Counted from the stretch's first letter, positions 8,004-16,812 are shown. The stretch is DNA of 64,000 nucleotides from Brevundimonas sp. PAMC22021 (GCF_019443405.1 NZ_CP080376.1:62001-126000), one strand, 5' to 3'. Made by a program: numbers and translations. The notes: generated by a model not told the origin, from the letters alone.

Positions 8004-9605
8004 ATGATCGACCTTGCGGTCGTCGACCTATCAAGGCTGCAGTTCGCGCTGACAGCCCTTTACCATTTCCTGTTCGTGCCGCTGACGCTCGGCCTGTCCT
8101 TCATGCTGGTCATCATGGAGAGCATCTATGTGATGACCCGCCGGCCGATCTGGCGAACCATCACCCGTTTCTGGGGCGTCCTGTTCGGCATCAACTTCGT
8201 GCTGGGGGTCGCCACCGGCCTGACCATGGAGTTCCAGTTCGGCATGAACTGGAGCTACTTCTCGCATTACGTCGGCGACATCTTCGGCGCCCCGCTCGCC
8301 ATTGAGGGCCTGATGGCCTTCTTCCTGGAGGCGACGTTCGTGGGGCTGATGTTCTTCGGCTGGGACAAGCTGAGCCGGCACGTCCATCTGTTCGTGACCT
8401 TCATGGTGGCGCTGGGCACCAACCTGTCAGCCCTGTGGATTCTGATCGCCAACGGCTGGATGCAGAATCCCGTGGGCTCGGCCTTCAATCCCGAGACGAT
8501 GCGGATGGAGGTCGTGGACTTCATGGCCGTGCTGTTCAACCCGGTGGCCCAGGCCAAGTTCGTCCACACGGTCTCGGCCGGCTACGTGATCGCGGCGGTG
8601 TTCGTATTGGGGATCTCGGCCTTTTATTTGCTGAAAGGCCGGCACAAGGGCTTCGCTAAGCGGTCCATGACGGTGGCGGCGGCCTTTGGCCTGCTGGCCT
8701 CTCTGTCGGTGGTCGTTCTGGGCGACGAGAGCGGCTATGCGCTGACCGACAACCAGAAGATGAAGCTGGCCGCCATCGAGGCCATGTGGAACACCCAGCC
8801 GGCCCCGGCCAGCCTGTCCCTGTTCGGCATGCCGGACATGAAAACGCGCGAAACCCGCTTTGAAGTGCAGGTGCCGTGGGTCCTGGGCCTGATCTCGACC
8901 CGCAGTCTGGACGGCAGCGTGGACGGCATCGTGCAGCTGGTGGCGCTGGCGCAGACCCGCATCGAAAGCGGCGTGATCGCTTACGACGCCCTGGAGACGA
9001 TCAAGGCCGATCCGAACAACGTCGCCGCCCGCGCCCAGTTCGAGGAACACCGGCGCGACCTTGGCTACGGTCTGATGCTGACCCGCTATGTCGCCGATCC
9101 GCGACAGGCGACCCCGGACCAGGTCGTGGTCGCCGCCTGGAACACCGTGCCGAACGTCCCGGTGATGTTCTGGTCGTTCCGCTTCATGGCCTTTATCGGC
9201 TTCGCCATGATCGCCCTGTTCGCCACAGCCTTTGTGCTGTGCACGCTGCGCAGGCACGAGACGCGCTGGTTCCTGCGGCTGTGCGTCCTGGCGATCCCGC
9301 TGCCGTGGATCGCGGCCGAGCTGGGCTGGGTGGTGGCCGAATACGGCCGCCAGCCCTGGGCGGTGGAAGGCGTGCTGCCGACCTTCATGGGCGCGTCCAG
9401 CCTGACGGTCCCGCAGCTGTGGACCACCATCATCGGCTTCACCGTCTTCTACGGCGCCCTGGCCGTGGTCGAGGTCGGCCTGATCCTGCACGCGATCAAG
9501 AAGGGCCCGTTCCACGAGCAGCAGGAACTGGATCGCCCCGCGCCGGCGGGCGGCCCCGACCTGACCGGAACCCAGGACGGCGTGCCCGTTCCGGCCACCG
9601 CCTGA
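8004..9605 (+). CDS. cydA: Cytochrome bd ubiquinol oxidase subunit I
   Basis: The 533-residue multi-helix protein is the quinol-oxidising heme subunit of cytochrome bd, a high-affinity terminal oxidase that reduces O2 to water without pumping protons. A His in the first helix (LYHFLFVPLTLG, H21) fits the heme b595/d ligand. The His of FVHTVSAGYV (about 188) and the Met of NVPVMFWSF fit the b558 ligands. The GRQPWAVEG motif near residue 449 closes the quinol loop. The loop contains the insertion characteristic of the long-Q-loop class (SGVIAYDALETIK to LGYGLMLTRY), as in E. coli CydA. The gene heads the operon cydA-cydB-cydX-hemN behind a perfect FNR box. Confidence 0.97.
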   Translation: MIDLAVVDLSRLQFALTALYHFLFVPLTLGLSFMLVIMESIYVMTRRPIWRTITRFWGVLFGINFVLGVATGLTMEFQFGMNWSYFSHYVGDIFGAPLAIEGLMAFFLEATFVGLMFFGWDKLSRHVHLFVTFMVALGTNLSALWILIANGWMQNPVGSAFNPETMRMEVVDFMAVLFNPVAQAKFVHTVSAGYVIAAVFVLGISAFYLLKGRHKGFAKRSMTVAAAFGLLASLSVVVLGDESGYALTDNQKMKLAAIEAMWNTQPAPASLSLFGMPDMKTRETRFEVQVPWVLGLISTRSLDGSVDGIVQLVALAQTRIESGVIAYDALETIKADPNNVAARAQFEEHRRDLGYGLMLTRYVADPRQATPDQVVVAAWNTVPNVPVMFWSFRFMAFIGFAMIALFATAFVLCTLRRHETRWFLRLCVLAIPLPWIAAELGWVVAEYGRQPWAVEGVLPTFMGASSLTVPQLWTTIIGFTVFYGALAVVEVGLILHAIKKGPFHEQQELDRPAPAGGPDLTGTQDGVPVPATA

Positions 9606-9630
9606 CCGACATCCCCTAGGACATCCTCCA

Positions 9631-10779
9631 ATGGAACTTCCTCTCGACTACGCCACCCTTCGCCTGATCTGGTGGGGATTGCTGGGCGTGCTTCTGATCG
9701 GCTTCGCCCTGACCGACGGCTTTGATCTCGGCGTCGGCGCCCTGCTGCCCTTTGTGGCTCGGACCGATGAAGAACGCCGCGCCGTGATCAACACCATCGG
9801 CGCAACCTGGGAAGGCAACCAGGTTTGGTTCATCCTCGGCGGCGGCGCGATCTTCGCCGCCTGGCCCTTTGTCTACGCCGTCAGCTTCTCGGGCTTCTAC
9901 CTGGCCATGTTCCTGGTGCTGTCGGCGCTGATCCTGCGTCCCGTCGCCTTCAAATACCGATCCAAGCGGCCGCACGGGAAATGGCGCACGGCCTGGGACT
10001 GGGCCCTGTTTATCGGCGGCTTCGTGCCGGCCCTGGTGTTCGGCGTGGCGGTGGGCAATGTGCTCTTGGGCGCGCCCTTCCGGTTGGACAGCAACCTGCG
10101 GTCCTTCTACGAAGGTCATCTGCTGGGTCTGTTCACGCCCTTCAGCCTGATCTGCGGCCTGCTGTCGGTCTCGATGCTGGTGCTGCACGGCGCGGCCTGG
10201 CTAGGCCTCAAGGCCGAGCGCGGCGTGATTGGCGACCGCGCCCGTCGCTTCGGCACGATCGCGGCGATCCTCAGCCTGGTGCTGTTCGCCGCCGGAGGCC
10301 TGTATGTCGCCTTCGGGCCGCTGGGCTTCCGAATCGTCGGCGAGGTCGATCCGAACGGATGGTCCAATCCGCTGCGCACGGCGGTCCAGGCTGCGCCTGG
10401 CGCCTGGCTGGACAACTACGGACGCTATCCGTGGATGGCGATCGCACCGGTGCTGGGCTTCCTTGGTACGGCGGCGGCGCTGATCGGCCTGTGGCGTCGC
10501 TCCGAGCCGCTGGCGTTCGGCGGATCGTCCGTGGGCACGCTGGGCATCATCTCGACGGCGGGCCTGTCGATGTTCCCGTTCATCCTGCCCAGTTCGATCG
10601 ATCCGCAGTCCAGCCTCACGGCATGGAACGCCTCCTCCAGCCATGTGACCCTGTTCATCATGCTGGTGGTGACGATCATCTTCCTGCCGCTGATTCTTCT
10701 CTACACCTCGTGGGTCTACAGGGTGCTGTGGGGTCGCTCGACCACCGCCGCGCTGCGCACCAACCCCGACCTCTACTGA
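9631..10779 (+). CDS. cydB: Cytochrome bd ubiquinol oxidase subunit II
   Basis: The 382-residue membrane protein starts 25 bases after cydA. The N-terminus carries the family marks WWGLLGVLLIGFALTDGFDL and GTWEGNQVWFI-like TIGATWEGNQVWFILGGG, followed by eight or nine hydrophobic helices. CydB packs against CydA in the inner membrane and stabilises the heme d/b595 site and oxygen access. Length and motifs agree with E. coli CydB (379 residues). It is part of the FNR-box-controlled cydABX-hemN operon. Confidence 0.97.
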   Translation: MELPLDYATLRLIWWGLLGVLLIGFALTDGFDLGVGALLPFVARTDEERRAVINTIGATWEGNQVWFILGGGAIFAAWPFVYAVSFSGFYLAMFLVLSALILRPVAFKYRSKRPHGKWRTAWDWALFIGGFVPALVFGVAVGNVLLGAPFRLDSNLRSFYEGHLLGLFTPFSLICGLLSVSMLVLHGAAWLGLKAERGVIGDRARRFGTIAAILSLVLFAAGGLYVAFGPLGFRIVGEVDPNGWSNPLRTAVQAAPGAWLDNYGRYPWMAIAPVLGFLGTAAALIGLWRRSEPLAFGGSSVGTLGIISTAGLSMFPFILPSSIDPQSSLTAWNASSSHVTLFIMLVVTIIFLPLILLYTSWVYRVLWGRSTTAALRTNPDLY

Positions 10780-10797
10780 TCAGGAAGGCGCAAAGCC

Positions 10798-10947
10798 ATG
10801 TGGTATTTTACTTGGGTTCTGGGGCTTGGCCTCGCCGTCGGCTTCGGCGTCCTGAACGGCGTCTGGCACGAGTTCCACCTGTTCGACGAAGGCGATCCCG
10901 GCCTGTCGATCCCGGATCAGGATGCACAGACCGATGTCCCGCTGTGA
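10798..10947 (+). CDS. cydX: CydX, small subunit of cytochrome bd
   Basis: A 49-residue reading frame starts at the ATG at 10798, with AGGAAGG just upstream. It begins MWYFTWVLGLGLAVGFGVLN, the highly conserved CydX/YbgT start, with a single transmembrane helix followed by an acidic tail (FDEGDPGLSIPDQD). CydX binds CydA and is required for stable, active oxidase. The tail is somewhat longer than in E. coli CydX (37 residues). The gene overlaps the start of hemN by 26 bases, which suggests coupling. It is easily missed because of its size. Confidence 0.93.
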   Translation: MWYFTWVLGLGLAVGFGVLNGVWHEFHLFDEGDPGLSIPDQDAQTDVPL

Positions 10948-12310
10948 CCCCGGCGCGGCGCCGTCGACAGGCGAGCTGATCGCCCGCTACGACGCCCGCG
11001 CGCCGCGCTACACCTCCTATCCGACGGCGGCGCAGTTCACGCCCGCCGTCGGGGCCGCGAACTGGGTCGGCTGGCTCCGGTCTGCGCCGGATCAGCCCGC
11101 CTCGCTCTATGTCCACATTCCCTTCTGCAAGCGGCTGTGCTGGTACTGCGGCTGCAACACCCGGGCGATGAACCGGGCGGAAGCGATCTCCGCCTATGTG
11201 GAGCTGGTGCTGAAGGAGGCGGCGCTGGCCGCCGAGGCGGCGGGACGCCGGATCAGGATCGAGCGGCTGCACCTGGGCGGCGGCACGCCCAACATGCTTT
11301 CGCCCGGCGACCTGAGCCGACTGATGGCGGGGCTGTCGGACGTCTTCGACCTGTCGGGCCTCCACGAGTTCGCCGCCGAACTGGATCCGGAAGTGCTGAC
11401 CGACAATTGGATCGCGGCGGCCGGCGCGCTCGGCCTGACGCGCGCCAGCCTGGGTGTGCAGGACCTGTCGCCGGTGGTGCAGGCGGCGGTGAACCGGCCC
11501 GAGAGCTTCGACAGCATCGCGAATTCAGCGACCATGCTTCGGGCCTGCGGCGTCACCTCGCTGAACCTCGACCTCATGTACGGCCTGCCTCTGCAAGGCG
11601 TGGAGGAGGTGCTGGCGACGCTGGAGCAGGTCGCGACCTTGCGGCCGGAGCGCATCGCCCTGTTCGGCTACGCCCATGTGCCGTGGATGAAGCCGCACCA
11701 GAAGCTGATCCATGACGAGGACCTGCCCGGCCCCGACCTGCGCTTCGCCCAGAGCGAAGCCGCGCGCCGCTTCCTGATCGCCCACGGCTGGCAGGCGATC
11801 GGCATCGACCATTTCGCCCTGCGCACCGACAGCCTGGCGCTCGCGGCGCGGAGCGGCCGGCTGAAGCGCAACTTCCAGGGCTACACCGACGATGCGGCGC
11901 CGCTGCTGATCGGCCTGGGCGCCTCGGCCATCAGCCGGTCGCCGCAGGGCTACGCCCAGAACCTGACGGTCGAGCGCGACTGGCGCGCGGCGGTGGGCAA
12001 GGGGCGGCTGTCAGTCGCGCGCGGGGTGGAGATCACGCCGCGCGACGCTTTCATTGCCGAACTGATCGAGCGGCTGATGTGCGACTTCGCCGTGGATGTG
12101 ACGGCGGTCGCCGCACGGCATGGCCAAGGCCTGTGCGCGGCCAGCCGCGTGCGTGAGGCGCTGGACGTTTTCGTCGCGGACGGTCTGGTCCGCATCGATG
12201 GCGGCGCTGTGCGCGTCACCGAGGCGGGGCGGCCGTTCGTTCGGGCGGTCTGCGCCGCCTTCGACCCGCTGGTGCAGCCGACGGCCAAGCGTCACGCCCG
12301 CGTGGTTTGA
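10922..12310 (+). CDS. hemN: Oxygen-independent coproporphyrinogen III oxidase
   Basis: The 462-residue radical-SAM enzyme decarboxylates coproporphyrinogen III to protoporphyrinogen IX without oxygen, a cytoplasmic step of heme synthesis. The cluster motif is IPFCKRLCWYCGC (C-x3-C-x2-C, about residues 69-76), followed by the extra Cys typical of true HemN. The LHLGGGTPNML box and the YTSYPTAAQF N-terminus also fit. The gene overlaps cydX, so heme supply is made together with the heme-rich bd oxidase under low oxygen. An in-frame ATG at 10934 is an alternative start. Confidence 0.95.
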   Translation: MHRPMSRCDPGAAPSTGELIARYDARAPRYTSYPTAAQFTPAVGAANWVGWLRSAPDQPASLYVHIPFCKRLCWYCGCNTRAMNRAEAISAYVELVLKEAALAAEAAGRRIRIERLHLGGGTPNMLSPGDLSRLMAGLSDVFDLSGLHEFAAELDPEVLTDNWIAAAGALGLTRASLGVQDLSPVVQAAVNRPESFDSIANSATMLRACGVTSLNLDLMYGLPLQGVEEVLATLEQVATLRPERIALFGYAHVPWMKPHQKLIHDEDLPGPDLRFAQSEAARRFLIAHGWQAIGIDHFALRTDSLALAARSGRLKRNFQGYTDDAAPLLIGLGASAISRSPQGYAQNLTVERDWRAAVGKGRLSVARGVEITPRDAFIAELIERLMCDFAVDVTAVAARHGQGLCAASRVREALDVFVADGLVRIDGGAVRVTEAGRPFVRAVCAAFDPLVQPTAKRHARVV

Positions 12311-12319
12311 GACAACGGT

Positions 12320-12333
12320 TTGCGCTGGATCAA
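12320..12333. promoter_or_regulatory. FNR-like box upstream of ompW
   Basis: TTGCGCTGGATCAA has one perfect half-site (ATCAA) and one three-of-five half-site at correct N4 spacing. It lies 90 bases before the ompW start and just behind hemN. OmpW genes are known FNR-dependent genes in several proteobacteria, which supports the call. Confidence 0.55.
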
Positions 12334-12422
12334 GGCGAAGCTTCCTGATCCTGCGCATCACCTCTTTCGACGCCTGAACTTCATGGCCGCATTCGCGGCG
12401 CCGGGCGTCAGGATATACTGAG

Positions 12423-13076
12423 ATGACCATCAAGACCCTGCTCCTGGCCGTCGCCGCGGCCGGACTGGCCGCGCCGGCCATGGCGCAGACGCAAGCCGAC
12501 TGGACCCTGCCGCGCGCCGGCGACTGGAACGTGATCGGGCGGGTGACCGACGTGGCGCCCACCGCCGATGACGCCATCGTCACCGCCGCCGGGGCCGACA
12601 GCGGCCTGCATGTGGACGTCAGCGATAGCATCATGCCGACCCTGGGCTTCACCTACTTCCTGACAGACCACCTGGCGGTCGAGGCGATCCTGGGTACGAC
12701 GCGGCACGAGATCCGCGCGCAGGGCGGCGACACAGACGTGGCGGTCCACAAGACCTGGGTGCTGCCGCCGGTCGTGACGCTGCAGTATCGTCCGCTGACG
12801 CAAGGAACGATCAGCCCCTATGTCGGCGCGGGGGTGAACGCCATGGTCTTTCACAGCGGGGACAACAAGAATGGCTTCGATGTCGATCTGGATGACGGCT
12901 TCGGCTACGCGCTGCAGGCGGGCGCGGACATCGGCCTGAAAGGCCCGTGGAGCGTCAACGTCGACGTCAAGCGCGTCTGGTTCAATACCGATGCGAACGT
13001 CAACGACGGAGCGCTGCGCTCCGATGTGCACCTCGACCCGTGGGTGGTGTCGGTGGGGATTGGCCGCCGCTTCTAG
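12423..13076 (+). CDS. ompW: OmpW-family outer-membrane beta-barrel protein
   Basis: The 217-residue precursor has a clear signal peptide cut after AAPAMAQ (about residue 22). The family pattern follows: GRVTDVAPTADDA near the mature N-terminus, MPTLGFTYFLTDHLAVEAIL, LQYRPL, VSPYVGAGVN-like ISPYVGAGVNAM and the end VSVGIGRRF with terminal Phe. OmpW forms an eight-stranded barrel with a hydrophobic channel. Family members are linked to the aerobic-anaerobic switch and small hydrophobic compounds. It follows the cyd-hemN block and has its own FNR-like box. The terminal Phe suits BAM-dependent insertion. Confidence 0.92.
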   Translation: MTIKTLLLAVAAAGLAAPAMAQTQADWTLPRAGDWNVIGRVTDVAPTADDAIVTAAGADSGLHVDVSDSIMPTLGFTYFLTDHLAVEAILGTTRHEIRAQGGDTDVAVHKTWVLPPVVTLQYRPLTQGTISPYVGAGVNAMVFHSGDNKNGFDVDLDDGFGYALQAGADIGLKGPWSVNVDVKRVWFNTDANVNDGALRSDVHLDPWVVSVGIGRRF

Positions 13077-13309
13077 GCAGAAGGCCAGGAGCCTGGCTCG
13101 ATCATCGGTACCCGAGCCTCGCAGCCGGCCGACGCTCTCCCCGGCCGCCTCGTCCGGGCATGCGAGGCGGCGAGGACAGCGTCGGCTGATGAGCCGGAGA
13201 CCACAGCAGCTTCGATCTGGAATACGCGATCGGTCCCCATGGGCTTAGCGTCCACGATCTGATACCTGCGGCTGGCCCGTGGAAGGGCGCCCTTCATCTC
13301 CGCAACCCT

Positions 13310-14422
13310 ATGCCGTTCCTCGTCACGTCCTCGGCTCTCGAGCAGGCTCTTGTCTGGTCGCTGAAGCTCCGGATGTCCATGCCGCGCCGATTGCTGTCGG
13401 CGGCGCTGATCATTCTGATGGTCGCCGTCGCGCGGGCTGCGCTCGGCGCGCTCTTTCTGCCGTTCCTGTTCTACATCCCAGCCGTGCTGGGTGTGACCCT
13501 GATGCTGGGCGCGGCGCCGGGGCTGTTTGGCGCCTTCCTGTCCGTGGCCGCGACGCTCGTCTCCTATCAGATGGAGCAGGGCCGCATCGATGCTGAACGA
13601 TGGACGGCGACGATCCTCTACAGCTTGGTCATGCTCATGCTGATCGGCGTGGCCTACACCCTGCGGCGGATCATCAGGAATCTTCATGCGGTCGCCGACC
13701 GACGCGACCTCATCGATCTTGATCGGGAGGCGAGGGAGGCGGAGCTCAAGCGCGCCGAAGAGGCCAAGCAAGCGGCGCTGTTAGCGGAAGCTGGGCAGCT
13801 GGCGGAGGCGCAGCGCCAGCAGCGTCTGCTCAACGACGAACTCTCCCATCGCCTGAAGAACCAGCTCGCTGTGGTCCAGTCGATCGTGAGCCAGACGCTC
13901 CGCGGCTCGGACGTCGATAAGGCCGCGCGGATTGTCCTCGAGCAGCGTCTCAGAGCGCTCGGCAAGGCCTCGGACGTGCTGACCCGATCCTCGTGGGAGG
14001 CGGCTGACCTCGAAGCGCTTTGTCGAGGAGTCCTTGAGCATGTGGCGGAGGAAGGCCGTGTACGGATTCAGGGGGACCCCGCCCTGTTGGTTCAGCACGT
14101 CGTGATGCCGCTCGCACTGGTGCTGCACGAGTTGGCTACGAACGCGGTGAAGTACGGCGCCCTGTCCAATGCGACGGGCCTGATCGACCTATCGTGGAAG
14201 GTCGAGCCTTCCGCAGAAGGGGAACCGCACTTCCAGCTGCAGTGGAGGGAGCATGGCGGGCCCGAAGTCGTCAAACCGACCCAAAACGGCTTTGGAACCA
14301 AGCTGATCGAGGAGTCTTTGAAGCGGCACTTCGGAGGTGCAGTGGTCGTGGATTACCGATCAGACGGCCTAGTGTTCGAGATCACTTCACCGACGGCGTC
14401 GGTCGTCAGGGTGGGCTCGTGA
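13310..14422 (+). CDS. Membrane-bound HWE-family sensor histidine kinase
   Basis: The 370-residue kinase has an N-terminal membrane region with about four short hydrophobic segments (residues 28-120, DUF4118-like). A coiled linker of about residues 135-172 is rich in E, R and A. The dimerisation helix is LLNDELSHRLKNQLAVVQSI, with phospho-acceptor His180. The ATPase domain has the N-box VLHELATNAVKYGAL (N278) and the W-x-E motif in LQWREHGG (W312, E314), which define the HWE class. The stop overlaps the ATG of the receiver gene (TGATG), so the two form a two-component pair. The N-terminus is not certain; ATGs at 13373 and 13379 are in frame. Confidence 0.85.
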   Translation: MPFLVTSSALEQALVWSLKLRMSMPRRLLSAALIILMVAVARAALGALFLPFLFYIPAVLGVTLMLGAAPGLFGAFLSVAATLVSYQMEQGRIDAERWTATILYSLVMLMLIGVAYTLRRIIRNLHAVADRRDLIDLDREAREAELKRAEEAKQAALLAEAGQLAEAQRQQRLLNDELSHRLKNQLAVVQSIVSQTLRGSDVDKAARIVLEQRLRALGKASDVLTRSSWEAADLEALCRGVLEHVAEEGRVRIQGDPALLVQHVVMPLALVLHELATNAVKYGALSNATGLIDLSWKVEPSAEGEPHFQLQWREHGGPEVVKPTQNGFGTKLIEESLKRHFGGAVVVDYRSDGLVFEITSPTASVVRVGS

Positions 14423-14802
14423 TGGGACAGTCGCAGCCTTATGGAGATCGCTCGATCCTGATCGTCGAGGATCAGTACATCATCCGCATGGAGCTGATGG
14501 ACTTCTTCCGGGAGGAAGGGTTTCGCGTCCTTGAAGCCGACACAGCCGATCAGGCGATCAACATCCTCGCCCACGATGTCGGCGTTCGTGTGGTGCTAAC
14601 GGACATGGAACTGCATGGCGAAATGACCGGCCTGGAGCTCGCGCACATGGTTCGAACGCGGCATCCGCCTACGACCTTGTTTGTGATGTCGACGCGCCAG
14701 GCGCCGGATCAGAGCGCCCTTCCGACACGGACAACCTTCGTCTCCAAGCCCTTAGATCGCCAGCACCTTCTGCGCCAGATCGAGCCTGTGACGCCGAACT
14801 AA
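14422..14802 (+). CDS. Single-domain response regulator paired with the HWE kinase
   Basis: The 126-residue receiver domain has no output domain. The acidic pocket is in ILIVEDQYI, the phospho-acceptor in VVLTDMELHG (D61), the Thr/Ser switch in LFVMSTRQ and the conserved Lys in FVSKPLD (K109). It overlaps the kinase gene by one base. Such receivers in alphaproteobacteria often act in phosphorelays or titrate phosphate for HWE kinases. The downstream partner is unknown. Confidence 0.88.
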   Translation: MGQSQPYGDRSILIVEDQYIIRMELMDFFREEGFRVLEADTADQAINILAHDVGVRVVLTDMELHGEMTGLELAHMVRTRHPPTTLFVMSTRQAPDQSALPTRTTFVSKPLDRQHLLRQIEPVTPN

Positions 14803-14890
14803 GGCCTCCTCGAGGGCGCTTTCAAGCCCGGCAAGGAAGCGGTAAGTCGCGCCGTCTATCATCGGGACTTTCAGCAGCAGGGGTGAGGCC

Positions 14891-15346
14891 GTGCCGCAAT
14901 CCATCGACGGGATCATCCAGCGCCTGGTGGACAGGGGCGGGGTGGATGTCTCTGCTCAAGTCGAAGAGCCGATGCGCCGCCGCGTCGCCGAGTTGATGGC
15001 GCCGCTGAAGGGCCAGGCGCTCTGTCATGATCTCGCAGTGCAGATCACCACCATCCTCAGCACAGACCGTATGCTGCTGGCCTTGCAGCCACCGAGGTTC
15101 TGGATCCACTTTTCGGATCCCGACGCGGCGCCTGCGGAGCGCTTCCTCGGCGTTGTGGTGACGCGCGCCGTCTCGCTTGAGCTCGCGATCCTTTCCGCCG
15201 CTTTGTTCGACATCCACCCCGGTGGTCAGGCCAATGGCGCGGAGTTATCGGCTTACCTCACGATCGACGACGCCTTCTGCGATCGTCTCCTCAGCCCCGC
15301 TGAAGCCGAGCACCTCACTCGTATGCTGGACGCACAGGTCAACTAA
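14891..15346 (+). CDS. Hypothetical cytoplasmic protein
   Basis: The 151-residue product starts at a GTG (14891), has no signal peptide or transmembrane segment, and looks like a folded alpha/beta protein. Features include IHFSDPDAAPAERFLGVVVT and a repeated pattern of acidic-hydrophobic helices near the end (LSPAEAEHLTRMLD). I do not recognise a family. It follows the two-component pair by 88 bases in the same direction and could be co-transcribed. No catalytic motif is apparent. Confidence 0.6.
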   Translation: MPQSIDGIIQRLVDRGGVDVSAQVEEPMRRRVAELMAPLKGQALCHDLAVQITTILSTDRMLLALQPPRFWIHFSDPDAAPAERFLGVVVTRAVSLELAILSAALFDIHPGGQANGAELSAYLTIDDAFCDRLLSPAEAEHLTRMLDAQVN

Positions 15347-15404
15347 CCCTGAGCCGAGGCTCTGTCCCACGACCTGGGCAGAGCCGCTTGTTGATCAGCG
15401 AGGC

Positions 15405-15693
15405 TCACCAGTCGGTGGGAAGCTCCGGACCTTGACCACCACACCGGTAGATTGGCGTGGCGTTGTAGTAGGCGGAAGGGCTGTAGGCGCGCAGCACGTA
15501 GACGTTGTTGCCGAAACCGCCGCAGCCGCGGTCGGCTGTTTCGCCGAGCACCTGCGTCTTTGGCGGCGTCGGCGTAGTAGACGTAGCTGTAGGCCATAAG
15601 CGGATACTCATACGACTGAGCGACGACCGCAGTGGCGCCAGCCGCCGAGACCAGGGCAGCGGCTGCGAGGATACCTTTGACGCGTTTAGACAC
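15405..15693 (-). pseudogene. Frameshifted gene for a small exported DUF6289-like protein
   Basis: From the ATG at 15693 the frame gives a signal peptide (MSKRVKGILAAAALVSAAGA, cut after VVAQ) and then YEYPLMAYSYVYYADAA. At the AAA near 15555 the protein-like sequence jumps frame and continues KTQVLGETADRGCGGFG, then a YNATPIYRCGG end, to a stop at 15405. Removing one A restores a protein of about 94 residues with two Cys, like small secreted DUF6289 proteins. A single-base error in the assembly would explain it equally well. The uncorrected frame runs on with unlikely composition to 15343. Confidence 0.6.
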
Positions 15694-15730
15694 GTGAAGC
15701 CTCCCGTTAAAATCGCCGGATCCGGCCGGC

Positions 15731-16775
15731 GTGGTAATTGTCCGCGCGGCCGGAGGAGCGGCCGGGGCCTTCGCGCTGGCCGACGACGCCGATTATTCCG
15801 GCTTCATCGACTACAGCCTCTTCGTCGAGGACGACGAAGTCCGGCTGCTCGCGTCGCCCGCGGTCTTCGAACTGGCCAAGATCGCCCGCTTCGACCAGCA
15901 GTCGTGGCAGGCCGGGGCGGACGCCTGGTCCTATCGCGCAAGGCAGATCGCCGACGCCGAGGCGGGCGACCGCAGGCGTCGCGTGTCCGGCGAAATTTGA
16001 GGCCAGGCCTTCGGCTCGAGCTTGAGGTGGGGCGAAGGCGGCGAAACGGTCACAGGGTTCGACGGCGAGCAGACGCGCGATCTGGCGTTCGATGCCGATC
16101 GCACTGGTTTCCAGACCGGCGTCGATTGGCTGCGTGGAGGAAGCTACTGGGGCCTCACCAGCGGCGTCAGCCGATCCGAGTACCTATTCCAAACCAGCCG
16201 CACGTCGGTGGACGTGCAGGCGGCCAACCTCGGCGCCTACGCCGGATGGAGCGGCAACGGGCTGCGCGCGGAAGTCTTGGCGAAGGCGGACGCGCTCGAA
16301 CTGCGCCTGACCAACCCAACGGCGCCGTTCCTTGAAACCTTCGACGGGCTTAGCACCGGCGTTCAAACCCAGGTGGCCCGGCGGCTCGGGGACCAACGCA
16401 TCTATGTCGAACCCCAGGCTCAGCTCGCCTATGTTCACACCCGCCTTGACGACTTCGATGCTCTCGGCGCCGCAATAACTTTGGACGATGTGGACGCCGG
16501 AGAAGGCCGGCTCGGTCTTCGGCTAGGCTCGAACAGCGGCGACCTCCGACCCTATGTGAGCGCTCATGCGGTGCAGGAGTGGGGGGGGCAGAGGCCTGTT
16601 CTCCAGCGGAGGCTCCGATCTGCCGTTGGCCGACCAGGACGAGGCCACCTACGGCCTTGTCACCGCCGGCGCCGACGCCTCCTGGAACGGGTTGGAGGCC
16701 TTCATCCAGGGCGAAGCCGCATTCGGCGACATGAAGGGCTGGCGCGCGCGCCTAGGCGTCCGCATCCGCTGGTGA
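15731..16775 (+). pseudogene. Remnant of an autotransporter beta-barrel domain
   Basis: The first segment (DADYSGFIDYSLFVEDDEVRLL) followed by QQSWQAGADAWSYRARQI is the usual linker ahead of an autotransporter barrel. The frame then meets TGA at 15998-16000, exactly where a Trp is expected (GEI-W-GQAFGSS). It continues in the same frame through barrel strands (TGFQTGVDWL, RIYVEPQAQLAYVH). A run of eight G at 16581-16588 shifts the frame, after which GGRGLFSSGGSDLPL to a terminal MKGWRARLGVRIRW completes the barrel with a C-terminal aromatic residue. The passenger and signal peptide are absent. It is therefore a 5'-truncated gene with a nonsense codon and a frameshift. Confidence 0.75.
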
Positions 16776-16780
16776 CAGGG

Positions 16781-16812
16781 GGACGACCCTCCGCAGGAGC
16801 GGAGGGTCGTCC
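16781..16812. terminator. Strong stem-loop, probably bidirectional terminator
   Basis: A perfect 14-base stem (GGACGACCCTCCGC, 16781-16794, with its complement 16799-16812) and a four-base AGGA loop lies six bases after the autotransporter remnant. It is also downstream of the convergent GNAT gene. There is no obvious U tract on either side. Confidence 0.7.
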
